DNA from: CBDCXE01 sp965223725 [NCBI: Nitrospinota bacterium]
Lineage (GTDB): Bacteria > Nitrospinota_A > UBA7883
Direction: 5' to 3'
DNA length: 64,000 nucleotides
NCBI GenBank assembly: GCA_965223725.1
Contig: CBDCXE010000005.1
Coordinates: 124,001-188,000, forward strand
A program made the position numbers and the translations under genes. The notes beneath the pieces are model-generated. The model was not told where the DNA came from. It searched no databases and saw only the letters and a program-made list of their open reading frames with translations. Position 1 is the first letter of the stretch. Every line of letters begins with the position of its first letter. Below are positions 1 to 8,554 of the stretch, piece after piece.

Positions 1-2
1 AG

Positions 3-497
3 GTTATTGAAGTAGAGAAAAAGGTTGGCGATGAATGGGAAATGTTCTGGAAACCTATGGCATGCATGCATTGCGGCGAGCCTGACTGTCTTCCCGTTTG
101 CCCAACCAAGGCTATATCCAAGAGAGATGAAGATGGCATCGTACTTGTGAGCAAAGACTTATGTATTGGATGCATGGAGTGCTTCAGGGCATGCCCCTTC
201 GGGACTCCTCAGCTTGGGTTTGATGGAAAGATGGAAAAGTGCAACCTTTGCATTCATAAAGTGGCTTATGGCGGAGTGCCGGCATGTGTAGAAAATTGCC
301 CCTCGGAGGCTATGTTTTTCGGCACCATGTTAGAGCTGTCTAACATGATGCGAGCAAAATATTCCAGTAAATCCTTGGGCAATAGCGAGCAGGTATACAA
401 CCCTTCTGTGGCTCCAGGCGTTGGAAACGGGAAAAAGGAGGTGACCAGAAGAGGCGCGTCAATTAATTTTCATAGCAGAAAAAAGGCTATACGCTAA
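3..497 (+). CDS. 4Fe-4S ferredoxin-type electron-transfer protein (5' end cut by window)
   Basis: The frame is open to the left edge, so the N-terminus is missing; the first internal ATG is at 42. Cysteine clusters typical of DmsB/HybA/CooF-like multi-cluster ferredoxins are visible: CMHCGEPDC with a following CP, CIGCMECFRACP, then CNLC and a later CP. These suggest three or more 4Fe-4S clusters. The C-terminal 40 residues are basic and lack cysteines. The protein probably passes electrons to a partner oxidoreductase or to the corrinoid methyltransferase system just downstream, for example for low-potential reactivation of cobalt; that role is inferred from position only. The next gene starts 30 bp later on the same strand. 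Confidence 0.8.
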   Translation, partial: VIEVEKKVGDEWEMFWKPMACMHCGEPDCLPVCPTKAISKRDEDGIVLVSKDLCIGCMECFRACPFGTPQLGFDGKMEKCNLCIHKVAYGGVPACVENCPSEAMFFGTMLELSNMMRAKYSSKSLGNSEQVYNPSVAPGVGNGKKEVTRRGASINFHSRKKAIR

Positions 498-527
498 TTT
501 CAATACTATAGAAAGGACACCGTTAAC

Positions 528-1064
528 ATGGCAGATACAGGATTACTCAATGGCGTAGATACTGAGATATTCATGAGCACAGTCGACGCAGTGAAGGATA
601 ACCCAAATACGGGCGCTACGAGTTGGCGCGTAAGTACTAAGTGGAAAGGAGGGCTGAAAACTGAAGCTACCATCAGGCAATTTACTTTAAACTTTGATGA
701 GCCTGAAGGCATAGCTGGTGAAGATTCAACGCAAAGTCCGCATGAAACAGTATTGGCATGTTATGGCGCATGTCTGACTGTTGGCATGTCACTTAGGGCC
801 GCGCTGAAGGGGATTGCGCTTCAGAATGTTGAGATTGAACTGGAAGGTTTGATTGATCTGCCTGGTTTTCTAGGCCTTGCAGGAATCCAGGGCCTTAAAG
901 ATACACCTGGGTTTCATACAGTGAGGGCCACAATGAATGTCCAGAGTGAAGCTCCTAAAGAGGATATTCAAGAGCTTTTCGATACAGTTGTAAAGTACTC
1001 GCCCGTTGGGCTAACTCTTTCGCAGCCAGTTAAAATGGAAAGCACGCTAGTGTACAAAGGTTAA
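528..1064 (+). CDS. OsmC/YhfA-like family protein
   Basis: 178 residues, the usual size for the OsmC/Ohr superfamily. The central helix carries SPHETVLACYGACLT, the family position of the peroxidatic cysteine. The second conserved cysteine appears to be replaced by serine in the C-terminal KYSPVGLTL segment, as in many OsmC-like proteins that are not classical Ohr. OsmC proteins reduce organic hydroperoxides with dithiol donors; whether this one does so cannot be told. An RBS-like AGGACA lies before the ATG. It sits between a ferredoxin and a corrinoid protein in one apparent operon, so it may protect oxygen-sensitive cofactors (inference). Confidence 0.8.
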   Translation: MADTGLLNGVDTEIFMSTVDAVKDNPNTGATSWRVSTKWKGGLKTEATIRQFTLNFDEPEGIAGEDSTQSPHETVLACYGACLTVGMSLRAALKGIALQNVEIELEGLIDLPGFLGLAGIQGLKDTPGFHTVRATMNVQSEAPKEDIQELFDTVVKYSPVGLTLSQPVKMESTLVYKG

Positions 1065-1157
1065 TTACAGGAAAGCCATTTATTAGTAAGCGTTTGAAAA
1101 TGCATTACTTGTGCAATTTCAAGCAATTAAATTTTACTTTAGAATAAGGAGAGGTGA

Positions 1158-1820
1158 ATGTCTAAAGAGACAGAGATACTGGATGGATTGCATGACGCTA
1201 TCTTGGATTTGGACAAGGATGCGGCTGTGAGTTTAGCAGAAGAATTAGTGAAAACCGGGGGGGACCCACTCAAAGCCATAGATTCTATGGGCACAGCGAT
1301 GAACGAATTGGGCGTGAAATTTGAAAAGATGGAAGTTTTTCTTCCGGAAGTTGTTATTGCTTCTAAGGCGCTTAAGGCAGCCATGGTAATTTTGAAGCCT
1401 GAGATCTTGAAGCAGGGTGAGGAAACAGGCGCAGCAGAAAGGCCTGTTGTTGTCATTGGTACTGTGAAGGGTGATATTCACACCATTGGTAAGGACATGG
1501 TTGCTACTTTGTTGATGACCGCTGGCTTTGAAGTGGTGGACATGGGCCCGGATACTCCGCCTTCGGACTTTCTCAATAAGGCCGAAGAATTGGGCGCCAC
1601 CATCATCGCGGCAACTGCCATGATGTCCACTACCTTGCCAATACAAAAAGATCTTGTTGATTTCCTTGACGCAAAGAAACTTCGCGACAAATATAGCGTT
1701 ATGGTCGGTGGTGGTGTTGCTTCGCAAGGTTGGGCGGAGAGCATTAATGCAGATGGTTATGGTCAGGATGCTATAGAAGCAGTTAAAGTAGCGAAAAACT
1801 TGGCTTCTAAGAAAAAGTAG
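1158..1820 (+). CDS. Methyltransferase cognate corrinoid protein (MtmC/MtbC/MttC family)
   Basis: 220 residues with the family's two-domain plan: an N-terminal helical cap (about 1-90) and a C-terminal B12-binding Rossmann domain. The base-off/His-on cobalamin motif DxHxxG is present as GDIHTIGK, with D106, H108 and G111. The segments GADIIAATAMMSTT-like (about 150-160) and VGGG (about 191) match the rest of the B12-binding fold. The protein carries the methyl group on cobalt between the substrate methyltransferase and the acceptor methyltransferase. An RBS (GGAGAGG) precedes the ATG. Its two expected partners are the next two genes, so the cluster holds a full corrinoid methyl-transfer set. 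Confidence 0.93.
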   Translation: MSKETEILDGLHDAILDLDKDAAVSLAEELVKTGGDPLKAIDSMGTAMNELGVKFEKMEVFLPEVVIASKALKAAMVILKPEILKQGEETGAAERPVVVIGTVKGDIHTIGKDMVATLLMTAGFEVVDMGPDTPPSDFLNKAEELGATIIAATAMMSTTLPIQKDLVDFLDAKKLRDKYSVMVGGGVASQGWAESINADGYGQDAIEAVKVAKNLASKKK

Positions 1821-1899
1821 GAAAGCATCTAGCATTATGCAAGGGCTTAATCTAAATAAATATCAGAATATTACACAAATATAAAAAGGAGATGTTGCA

Positions 1900-3315
1900 A
1901 TGCCAAATACAGGATCAAAAGGTAGGCTACTTGAAGTTTGGTCTAGGGGTGAGACCGGCGAAGTATGTTTTAATACCGAGTTTGATACAGATAGATTCTG
2001 GCCATTACTGAAATCAATCACGGAAAAACACAAGATTGAATATGACCCTAATCGCATTGTGCCTTGGGATGATTCAGAGCTGGACGCGATATGGGATGCA
2101 GGGATGGAGTTTCTGCTAGAGTGCGGAATCCTGAACGTTACCAACGAAAGATTGATCATGTTCGAGGAGTCCGAGGTCAAAAGTGTGCTGGAAAACGTAC
2201 ATAGTGAAACTACTTTAGGTACGGGCAGGGACAGCCTCACTCTCAAGTGGCGCGCGCCAGAGAGCTATGACGAAGGTTTGAACCCGATTGGCGCATTAGG
2301 CAGGATCTTGGGTCCTATTTCTGAAGATATCTATGAAAAGGTAGCCTGGAGTTTTGCCCAGGAGCCGCTTATTGACTTTGTCCACTTCCAGGGCGTTGTA
2401 TTTGAGATTAACGGCACCCCGGTCAAACCGTTCTCTCCTTTTGAGCTTGCGTCAGAGCAAAAAAGGGTAGCTATCGTCAAAGATGTGTGCCGCCGCGCTG
2501 GCCGACCTGGCCTGTCTGATGGTGGCAGTATGCCAGTTACATTGCAGTCAGTGATGGCTGCGGCCCAGCCCGAATGGGGTATGTCGATGGGCGATGTTCG
2601 CCAGACCTATATCATGCCTCATATGAGGACTGATTATGATCAGATGTGTAAGTGTTACATGTGGGATCAGTATGGTAGCAACACCTGGGGAATTCTCCAG
2701 TCCTTTGTCGGCGGTCTGCCTGGTGGGCCAAACACAGCTGTTGTTAACGGCATGGCGGATCTTATTGCCTACATGGTAATGTACGAGCCTTCCATTTGCG
2801 GCCTTTGGGCTAGTGACGCTCTCTATTTCTCCAACACCAGTAAGTTGGCTCTTTATATTGACAACTTTGCTGGCGCTGCGTTTCAGAAGCATGTGAAATA
2901 CCCTGCACTTCTGGGCGGCGGTTGGCAGATGACAGCTGGCATAGGTTGCGAAGAATTTTTCTGGGAAACTGCATGCGGCGCTATCGGCAGCACCACCCTT
3001 GGCTTTTGTACATCCGGTGGAACCGGGTTCCAAAGTGGTGGACTTGATCACGCTTGTGGTTTGGGCGCTAGGTTTGCAGCTGAAGTTGGTCGTGCGGTGG
3101 GTAAGGCCCGCCTGACAAGGAAACAGGCCAATGACATGATGCTCAATATTTTCCCGAAATATATGCCTGGCATAGAAGCAAGGGATATTCATCTTAAGGG
3201 TGGTGATTTCAGAGAAGTTTATGATCTGAAAACCGTAAAGCCGAAGGAAGAATACTTGGCTATTTATGAAAAGGTTAAGGAAGAACTGAGGGGAATGGGG
3301 CTACCCATCGACTAG
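1900..3315 (+). CDS. MtmB-like (monomethylamine methyltransferase family) protein lacking pyrrolysine
   Basis: 471 residues; MtmB proteins are about 458. Collinear matches to archaeal MtmB (recalled, not searched) are seen at GMEFLLECGI (69-), TLGTGRDSL (105-), GPISEDIYE (138-), CRRAGRPG (197-), the C-terminal GLGARFAAEVGRA and the VYDLKTVKPKEEYLAIYE tail. In MtmB the pyrrolysine (in-frame UAG) lies four residues after the glycine of AGRPG; here that position is Gly208, codon GGT at 2521-2523. The protein therefore belongs to the MtmB rather than the MttB branch but cannot use the pyrrolysine imine chemistry. Its neighbours are a corrinoid protein and an MtaA/MtbA-like enzyme, so methyl transfer from an unknown substrate to cobalt is the likely reaction. 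An AAGGAGA RBS precedes the ATG. Confidence 0.85.
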   Translation: MPNTGSKGRLLEVWSRGETGEVCFNTEFDTDRFWPLLKSITEKHKIEYDPNRIVPWDDSELDAIWDAGMEFLLECGILNVTNERLIMFEESEVKSVLENVHSETTLGTGRDSLTLKWRAPESYDEGLNPIGALGRILGPISEDIYEKVAWSFAQEPLIDFVHFQGVVFEINGTPVKPFSPFELASEQKRVAIVKDVCRRAGRPGLSDGGSMPVTLQSVMAAAQPEWGMSMGDVRQTYIMPHMRTDYDQMCKCYMWDQYGSNTWGILQSFVGGLPGGPNTAVVNGMADLIAYMVMYEPSICGLWASDALYFSNTSKLALYIDNFAGAAFQKHVKYPALLGGGWQMTAGIGCEEFFWETACGAIGSTTLGFCTSGGTGFQSGGLDHACGLGARFAAEVGRAVGKARLTRKQANDMMLNIFPKYMPGIEARDIHLKGGDFREVYDLKTVKPKEEYLAIYEKVKEELRGMGLPID

Positions 3316-3325
3316 CGTGAAGCTG

Positions 3326-3458
3326 AAAGCTAACATTGCGTTAGCAAATTCGAAGCAGAGGGTTTGTTTAGCTTCGAATCATGTAACAGGGTGAAACGGC
3401 TCCGGCCTGGTTCTTTGGGATATTTCCCGGAATATTATACAAAGAACTGGCCGGACCG
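3326..3458 (+). promoter_or_regulatory. Three successive hairpins between the MtmB-like and MtaA-like genes
   Basis: The 193-bp gap holds three inverted repeats: GCTAAC/GTTAGC near 3331-3346, TTCGAAGC/GCTTCGAA near 3349-3378, and a long imperfect one at 3397-3458 whose arms pair CCGGCC and GTTCTTTG with CAAAGAAC and GGCCGG. None is followed by a clear T-run, so these look more like RNA-stability or processing structures, or an attenuator, than a classical terminator. I see no cobalamin riboswitch core. Function is inferred. Confidence 0.55.
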
Positions 3459-3508
3459 TTGTTGCCCACATTAGCCGACGACGGCAAATTGCTAGCTGAG
3501 GTATCAAT

Positions 3509-4513
3509 ATGACAGAAGACAATAAATATGAAATTTTCATGAAGGCAATTCGCGGTGAGGAGACTCCGCGCGCTGCAGTAGGCTGTGTGAACCAGACGGT
3601 TAACTATGAGCAGATGGAAGAGCTGGGAATAGGGTGGCCCGACGCCAACTTTAATGCCGATCTTATGGTAGACCTGGCGTATGGAGCATATTCAATCCTG
3701 GGGTATGACGCTGTGAGGGTTCCATTTTGCCAGACAATAGAACAGGAAGCGTTGGGGTGCGGAGTTCTTGAGGGGACTGATAAGAACCTTCCTAGCATCA
3801 ACAAACATCCATATGATATTAACATGACCCCGGTCTTTCCAGAAGACTTCCTCCAGCGGGGCAGGGTCCCGATGATGAGTGAGGTCGTAAAATCCCTTAA
3901 AAAGAAGACCAACAATGAAGTGGCTGTTATAGGTGGAGTCATAGGTCCCTTTACAATAGTGGGGGCGATGATTGCATTGGACGATTTTCTTGAAATAACT
4001 ATGCTGGAGCCGGAAAAGCTGACACCATTTTTGGAGGTGGCCACCAAAGCAGCGACCGCACTGGCCAAGTCTTTGGTCGAAGCTGGCGCTGATGTCATCT
4101 GCGTAGAGGACATGTTAGCGTCGATGGATATGGTAAGCCCCGGAATTTACAACAATCTTGCCTGGTCCTGGGAAAGGGATTTAATACAGGAAATAGACGC
4201 GCCTGTTGTCCTTCATATCTGCGGCAAGGTTGACCATATCATAAAGCCAATGATCGATACAGGCGCAGCGGCTTTGAGCTTTGAGCCAAAAACGGATATT
4301 GAAAAAGTTAAAGAGATTATAAAAGCCGAAGGCAGGAATATTGGCATTGTCGGTGGTGTTCCTGCAATTGAAGATCTTTTTTATGGAAACGCTGAACAGG
4401 TGAAGGAGTCGACACTTAAAGCTATCGATGATGGTTATAACATTATCGCGCCCGGCTGCTCGGTTCCACCTGCCGCATCGACAGAAAAATTGAAGGCAAT
4501 GCTATCGCGATAA
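3509..4513 (+). CDS. UroD-family corrinoid methyltransferase (MtaA/MtbA-like, zinc site present)
   Basis: 334 residues, a single uroporphyrinogen-decarboxylase-like TIM barrel as in MtaA/MtbA. The zinc ligands of the methylcobalamin:thiol methyltransferases are visible: H236 and C238 in VVLHICGK, and C317 in APGCSVPP. These enzymes move the methyl group from the corrinoid protein to a thiol (coenzyme M in methanogens). Whether the acceptor here is coenzyme M, another thiol or something else is unknown. It is preceded by the hairpin cluster at 3326-3458 and followed 30 bp later by a MoxR gene. Together with the corrinoid protein and the MtmB-like enzyme it completes a three-component methyl-transfer pathway. 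Confidence 0.88.
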   Translation: MTEDNKYEIFMKAIRGEETPRAAVGCVNQTVNYEQMEELGIGWPDANFNADLMVDLAYGAYSILGYDAVRVPFCQTIEQEALGCGVLEGTDKNLPSINKHPYDINMTPVFPEDFLQRGRVPMMSEVVKSLKKKTNNEVAVIGGVIGPFTIVGAMIALDDFLEITMLEPEKLTPFLEVATKAATALAKSLVEAGADVICVEDMLASMDMVSPGIYNNLAWSWERDLIQEIDAPVVLHICGKVDHIIKPMIDTGAAALSFEPKTDIEKVKEIIKAEGRNIGIVGGVPAIEDLFYGNAEQVKESTLKAIDDGYNIIAPGCSVPPAASTEKLKAMLSR

Positions 4514-4543
4514 TAAACTAAATATACTGGAGAGGTAAAGCTT

Positions 4544-5428
4544 ATGATGATTGGTCTTGAAAATGAATTTAACCTTGTTCTCCGAGCGCTTGAAAACAAT
4601 GTTCCAGTAATCCTGGAGGGGGAAGCTGGCACAGGTAAAACAGAGATGGCCAAGGAAATCTCCCGTATGCAAAACAAGACACTCTATAGAGTGGATGGAG
4701 ACGAGGAGCTTTCATCATTTAAAATTCAGGGCTGGTTTGATCCTCCCATGGTGTTAAGTAAGGGTTATAACTGGGACTCCTTTTTACCCGGTCCATTAAG
4801 CCAGGCAATGATGGAGGGTGGGTTATTCTTCTTCAACGAGGTCAACCGCGCTCCATCAGAGACTATTAATGCCGTTCTTACCGCTTTGGATGAAAGGATG
4901 ATTACTGTTCCTCGTCTCGGCTGTATCAAGGCCAAAGAGGGGTTTGAATGTATTTTTACGTGCAACCCACTAGACCGTGTGGGTACCAATCCTTTGCCCC
5001 AAGCTTTTTTTGACAGGTGTATATGGTTGAAGCTCGAACATTTACCCCTTGAGCAGGCCATCGAGATAGTACGCTTGAGGACCGAAGAGAGCGATGAACG
5101 TCTTATAAAGACCATTTGCAAGATTACGGATGGTTCCCGAAACCATGAAGAAGTAGTTAGAGGCAAAGGAGGCTCCTTACGAGCCTCCATTTTTATGGTC
5201 AGGCTTGCTTCGGAGTTGAGAAAGCATGAAAATAGTCTTAGTGAAGAAAAGCTTTTTAAAACTGTAGCGAAGAGCGCTTTAGCAAAGCAAATCAAGCTTC
5301 GTTATAACAGCGAGATGGGCGAAGAGGAAGTAATCGAAGATATTGTTGACAACGTACTGGGATTAAAATTCGAGAAAAAAAAAAAGATCGAGCTTGTAAA
5401 GACAAAAGTTCTAAGGACGAAAGGATAG
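4544..5428 (+). CDS. MoxR-type AAA+ ATPase
   Basis: 294 residues with Walker A GEAGTGKT (about 26-33), Walker B LFFFNEVNRA (about 95-104), sensor 1 FTCNP and a conserved FDRC arginine-finger-like segment. This is the MoxR/CbbQ/NorQ/CobS-type AAA+ family, which acts with a VWA protein to remodel or insert cofactors into partner enzymes. The VWA partner follows 5 bp downstream. An RBS (GGAGAGG) stands before the ATG. Because the operon is built around a corrinoid protein, the pair may activate or metallate the methyltransferase system; that is inference by analogy with other MoxR/VWA cofactor chaperones. Confidence 0.88.
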   Translation: MMIGLENEFNLVLRALENNVPVILEGEAGTGKTEMAKEISRMQNKTLYRVDGDEELSSFKIQGWFDPPMVLSKGYNWDSFLPGPLSQAMMEGGLFFFNEVNRAPSETINAVLTALDERMITVPRLGCIKAKEGFECIFTCNPLDRVGTNPLPQAFFDRCIWLKLEHLPLEQAIEIVRLRTEESDERLIKTICKITDGSRNHEEVVRGKGGSLRASIFMVRLASELRKHENSLSEEKLFKTVAKSALAKQIKLRYNSEMGEEEVIEDIVDNVLGLKFEKKKKIELVKTKVLRTKG

Positions 5429-5433
5429 AGGTA

Positions 5434-6324
5434 TTGTTCACTGCCACAGAAGACCCAATACTAATTGGTGAGGAAGAGGTTGAGGACGTAGTATGGGACT
5501 TTGATGAAGATCTTCCCTGTCTGCCCATGGTAGAGAACTACCGGAGACTGGGTAAGAAAGTGAGCCCTAAAGCTCGCAAGATGTTGTTGAACAGCACTGT
5601 GCAGAGTCTATTGCAGGAGGCCAAAAGCATTGCTTCAAAAGGGGGAATTATCACGAAAAAAACGTCCATCGTGCATTATACTCCTGGCTCTGAAATTGAT
5701 CTGGAGTCTACTTTGGAGAATTTGCTGGCAACGGGAACGTACAAGATGCCCACATATTGGGACATGCGTAGCCGCAAGGTCACAAAGATCAGGCGGTGTT
5801 TCGTTGTTTTGGCTGACAAAAGCAACAGCCTCGGGCCTACCATTGATTATGTAGCCCTTGCCGTCAGCATACTTGCTGAAGCTGTCCACGCGGAGGAATT
5901 TTCAGTTTTGTTTTTCGATGACAGGGTCAAAGAAGTTAAATCAATGGACAGTCATAGGGAAACAGGTGATATATTAGAAGAAGTTTTGAATGTACAGTGT
6001 TTTGGGGCAACAGACATGTATAAGGCTTTTGAGGCGGCAAGTAACCAGTTGGCCTTGACGCATGCCGGTATGGAAGGGATCTGCGTAGTAGTGAGTGACT
6101 GCATACCCACGACTGGGCCGGATCCCATTGAAGCTGCAGGAGCGTTGCCTAATGTTGAAGTGCTTTATGTAAGAAATGATGATGCGGCAATTGGCAAAAC
6201 CTGTATAGATGATCTGGAGACTTTACCTAATGTGATGGTTCGTGAAATAAGTGAATTGACTGATATTATCGAGTCCATACAGGATATCGTGTCGTTTGGA
6301 AGTTTGGAGGCGCTACATGAGTAA
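5434..6324 (+). CDS. VWA-domain protein, partner of the MoxR ATPase
   Basis: 296 residues starting with TTG just after the MoxR stop. The C-terminal half is a von Willebrand factor A domain with a metal-ion-dependent adhesion motif DKSNS (DxSxS) in VVLADKSNSLG, a later CFGATD threonine loop and a VVSDC strand. The N-terminal third (about 1-120) is not recognised. VWA proteins of the CoxE/CbbO/BchD type bind MoxR ATPases and the client enzyme. The TTG start is forced by the lack of a nearby in-frame ATG and the tight spacing to the preceding gene; a GAGG lies just before it. Confidence 0.8.
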   Translation: MFTATEDPILIGEEEVEDVVWDFDEDLPCLPMVENYRRLGKKVSPKARKMLLNSTVQSLLQEAKSIASKGGIITKKTSIVHYTPGSEIDLESTLENLLATGTYKMPTYWDMRSRKVTKIRRCFVVLADKSNSLGPTIDYVALAVSILAEAVHAEEFSVLFFDDRVKEVKSMDSHRETGDILEEVLNVQCFGATDMYKAFEAASNQLALTHAGMEGICVVVSDCIPTTGPDPIEAAGALPNVEVLYVRNDDAAIGKTCIDDLETLPNVMVREISELTDIIESIQDIVSFGSLEALHE

Positions 6325-6469
6325 CGTTCATAGGGTGTTTTTGGTTAAAGGTGAGAAAATTGACTTGGGCAAAAATTTATTTAGCATTGCATGAGTTCTT
6401 TTTCTCTTTTAAATGGTGTGGTTCAGAGTGAATCGCAATATGGCAAGTATATGAGGCTATGTAACTAAA

Positions 6470-8554
6470 TTGAAAAACGAAAACAGCGCACATGATACTT
6501 TCCCCAAGCTATTGTTGCGTCAAGCTGAAATCCGTGGGAAGAAGACTGCTAGTCGAAGAAAAGAATTTGGCATTTGGAAAACCTGGAACTGGGCGACGGT
6601 TTCTGAGGAGGTGCGCTATCTGGCGTGCGGTTTAAAGGTCAAAGATTTTAAACGAGGTGAAAATATAGCGATAATGGGGGAAAACGCTAACCTCTATTGG
6701 GCAGCGACTGCTGCGCAATGTTTGGGAGGTGTGGTGGTTCCTATCCATTTAGAGGCGACTGAAGATGAATTAATATATATCCTAAACCATACAAAAAGCC
6801 GTTTTATTCTGGTGGATGATCAGGCGCAGGTTGATATATTATTGGAAATCAAAAACCAATGCCCAAACCTTGTGAAGGTTATTTTCGTCAACCCTATTGG
6901 GATGAAATTCTACACAGATCCCTGTCTCTCTTCCTTTGATTTCATTCGTCAAAAGGGTGTTGAATATGACGAGGAGAACAAAGATTTTTTCGTTGACCAA
7001 ATAGCTCAGGGTGATGGAGAGGATACAGCATTTATCTTCTATACAGCGGAGAAATCGCTGGCGTGGGGTACATCTATTACACAAATATTCACCCATACCG
7101 GTGAGCCTACGGTTCCCTCACTGCCCCTCAAGGGCGAGATGACTGATGAAAAGTTTAAAGGAGTTATGCTGAGTCATAAAGGCCTAATTTCTGCTGCGAG
7201 CAGCAGCGTCAGTGAACTTGGTTTAAATCCAGGTGACGGAATAATTGCATTTTTACCATTGTCGATAGGCGCAAGCATACTGTTTTATTATGCTCAACCA
7301 TATGTCGCCGGGTTTTGTGTCAATTTCCCCGAAAACAATGAAACTGTAGTTACTGATATGCGTGAGATAGGCCCTACCGTTTGCTTCGCCACGCCTAATG
7401 TTTATAAAAGTTTATTAAATCTGATTATGCTTCGGATGGATGAAGCCGGGAAGATAAAGCGATACTTGTTCAATTATTTTAGGCAGATCGCATTCGAGGC
7501 TGGCGCGAATGGTAATAGCCGTAAATCTGGATCTTTTTGGAGACGCGTTCTGCGAAGGATTGGTAAACAGATTTTCTTTGAGCCGCTTAAAAATATGTTT
7601 GGGCTTAAACGAATCCGTGTCGCGTTAACAACCGGTAACCCTATAAGTCCTGAAACGCTCGGCTTCTATCAATCCTTGGGAGTTAATCTAAAACAGTTTT
7701 ACGGTCCTCCTGAGGGATCGTTTTTTGTTTCTGTGCAGCGGGACGGTCAAATAACATTCGACAGCGTCGGGTTTGCGACAAAAGATGTAGAAATCAAAAT
7801 TGCGGAAGAGGGAGAAGTCTTATTCAAGGGCCCAAACGTATTCAAAGGCTATTATGGGAAATCAGACAATAATACTGCGAAGGACCCAGAGGGCTGGACT
7901 AAAACCGGAGATACAGGCCTGATTGACGAGAATGAAGAACTCTTTGTTTTTGGAGCGATGGAGGACTATTGCAAGCTCACCGATGGCACTGACATGTCCC
8001 CGACTGTTGTAGAGAGCATGCTAAAGTCATTTCTTTACATCAAGGAAGCGGTGGTTTTTGGGCATGGCAGACCCTTCGCGGTGGCTTTTATCAGCATTGA
8101 CGGTAAATCAGTATCTCGTTGGGCGGATAGACAAGACATCATATTTTCTGGTTATGCGGAGCTGTCCCAGCAGGAGGAGGTGTACGACCTTATTCGATCT
8201 TGCGTAGAGTCGATCAACTCTGAATTGTGCGACGCTGGTCAGGGAGGGGCGCTAATTAACCGGTTTTTAATTCTTCCTAAAGAAATTGACAGCAGTGAAT
8301 TGAGCCCAGACGGCAAGTTAAACCGTAATGTTATTGTTGTTAAATATATTGAGTTGATTAATTCTTTATACGCAGGAAAGGATCGGTATGTATTGGACGC
8401 GGAGTCCAATACAAATGGTTCACAAACCCAGCTGGCCAGCACCGAGATCAAGATTAGTGATGCGCGGGCCTGGTGCCGCCTCCATGATGATGTCATTGAA
8501 GTAAGTCCATCATTTGGATCAAGAAAAAAGAAATCGGAGAATGATCGATGGTAG
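6470..8554 (+). CDS. AMP-binding acyl-CoA-synthetase-like protein with a degenerate ATP loop
   Basis: 694 residues, long-chain acyl-CoA synthetase architecture. The canonical YTSGTTGxPKGV loop is not intact: residues 191-196 read YTAEKS, about 30 extra residues follow, and the fold resumes at FKGVMLSHKGL (229-239). The second motif reads YGPPEGS instead of YGxTE; TKTGDTG and a C-terminal PDGKLNR lysine segment remain. It may bind ATP poorly or have a changed role. The start is TTG; the stop overlaps the next gene (LivG-type ATPase) by 7 bp, so it is translationally tied to the transporter. Acyl-CoA-ligase-like genes beside Liv transporters occur in other Proteobacteria; the function of that association is not clear to me. 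Confidence 0.82.
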   Translation: MKNENSAHDTFPKLLLRQAEIRGKKTASRRKEFGIWKTWNWATVSEEVRYLACGLKVKDFKRGENIAIMGENANLYWAATAAQCLGGVVVPIHLEATEDELIYILNHTKSRFILVDDQAQVDILLEIKNQCPNLVKVIFVNPIGMKFYTDPCLSSFDFIRQKGVEYDEENKDFFVDQIAQGDGEDTAFIFYTAEKSLAWGTSITQIFTHTGEPTVPSLPLKGEMTDEKFKGVMLSHKGLISAASSSVSELGLNPGDGIIAFLPLSIGASILFYYAQPYVAGFCVNFPENNETVVTDMREIGPTVCFATPNVYKSLLNLIMLRMDEAGKIKRYLFNYFRQIAFEAGANGNSRKSGSFWRRVLRRIGKQIFFEPLKNMFGLKRIRVALTTGNPISPETLGFYQSLGVNLKQFYGPPEGSFFVSVQRDGQITFDSVGFATKDVEIKIAEEGEVLFKGPNVFKGYYGKSDNNTAKDPEGWTKTGDTGLIDENEELFVFGAMEDYCKLTDGTDMSPTVVESMLKSFLYIKEAVVFGHGRPFAVAFISIDGKSVSRWADRQDIIFSGYAELSQQEEVYDLIRSCVESINSELCDAGQGGALINRFLILPKEIDSSELSPDGKLNRNVIVVKYIELINSLYAGKDRYVLDAESNTNGSQTQLASTEIKISDARAWCRLHDDVIEVSPSFGSRKKKSENDRW

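Noticed and set aside
2500-2540. Possible in-frame UAG pyrrolysine codon in the MtmB-like gene
   Set aside because: The frame is open without UAG; the aligned codon is GGT (Gly208).
3370-3508. Cobalamin riboswitch ahead of the UroD-family methyltransferase gene
   Set aside because: Hairpins are present but I find no B12-box-like core; the stretch GTAACAGGGTGAAAC is not enough.
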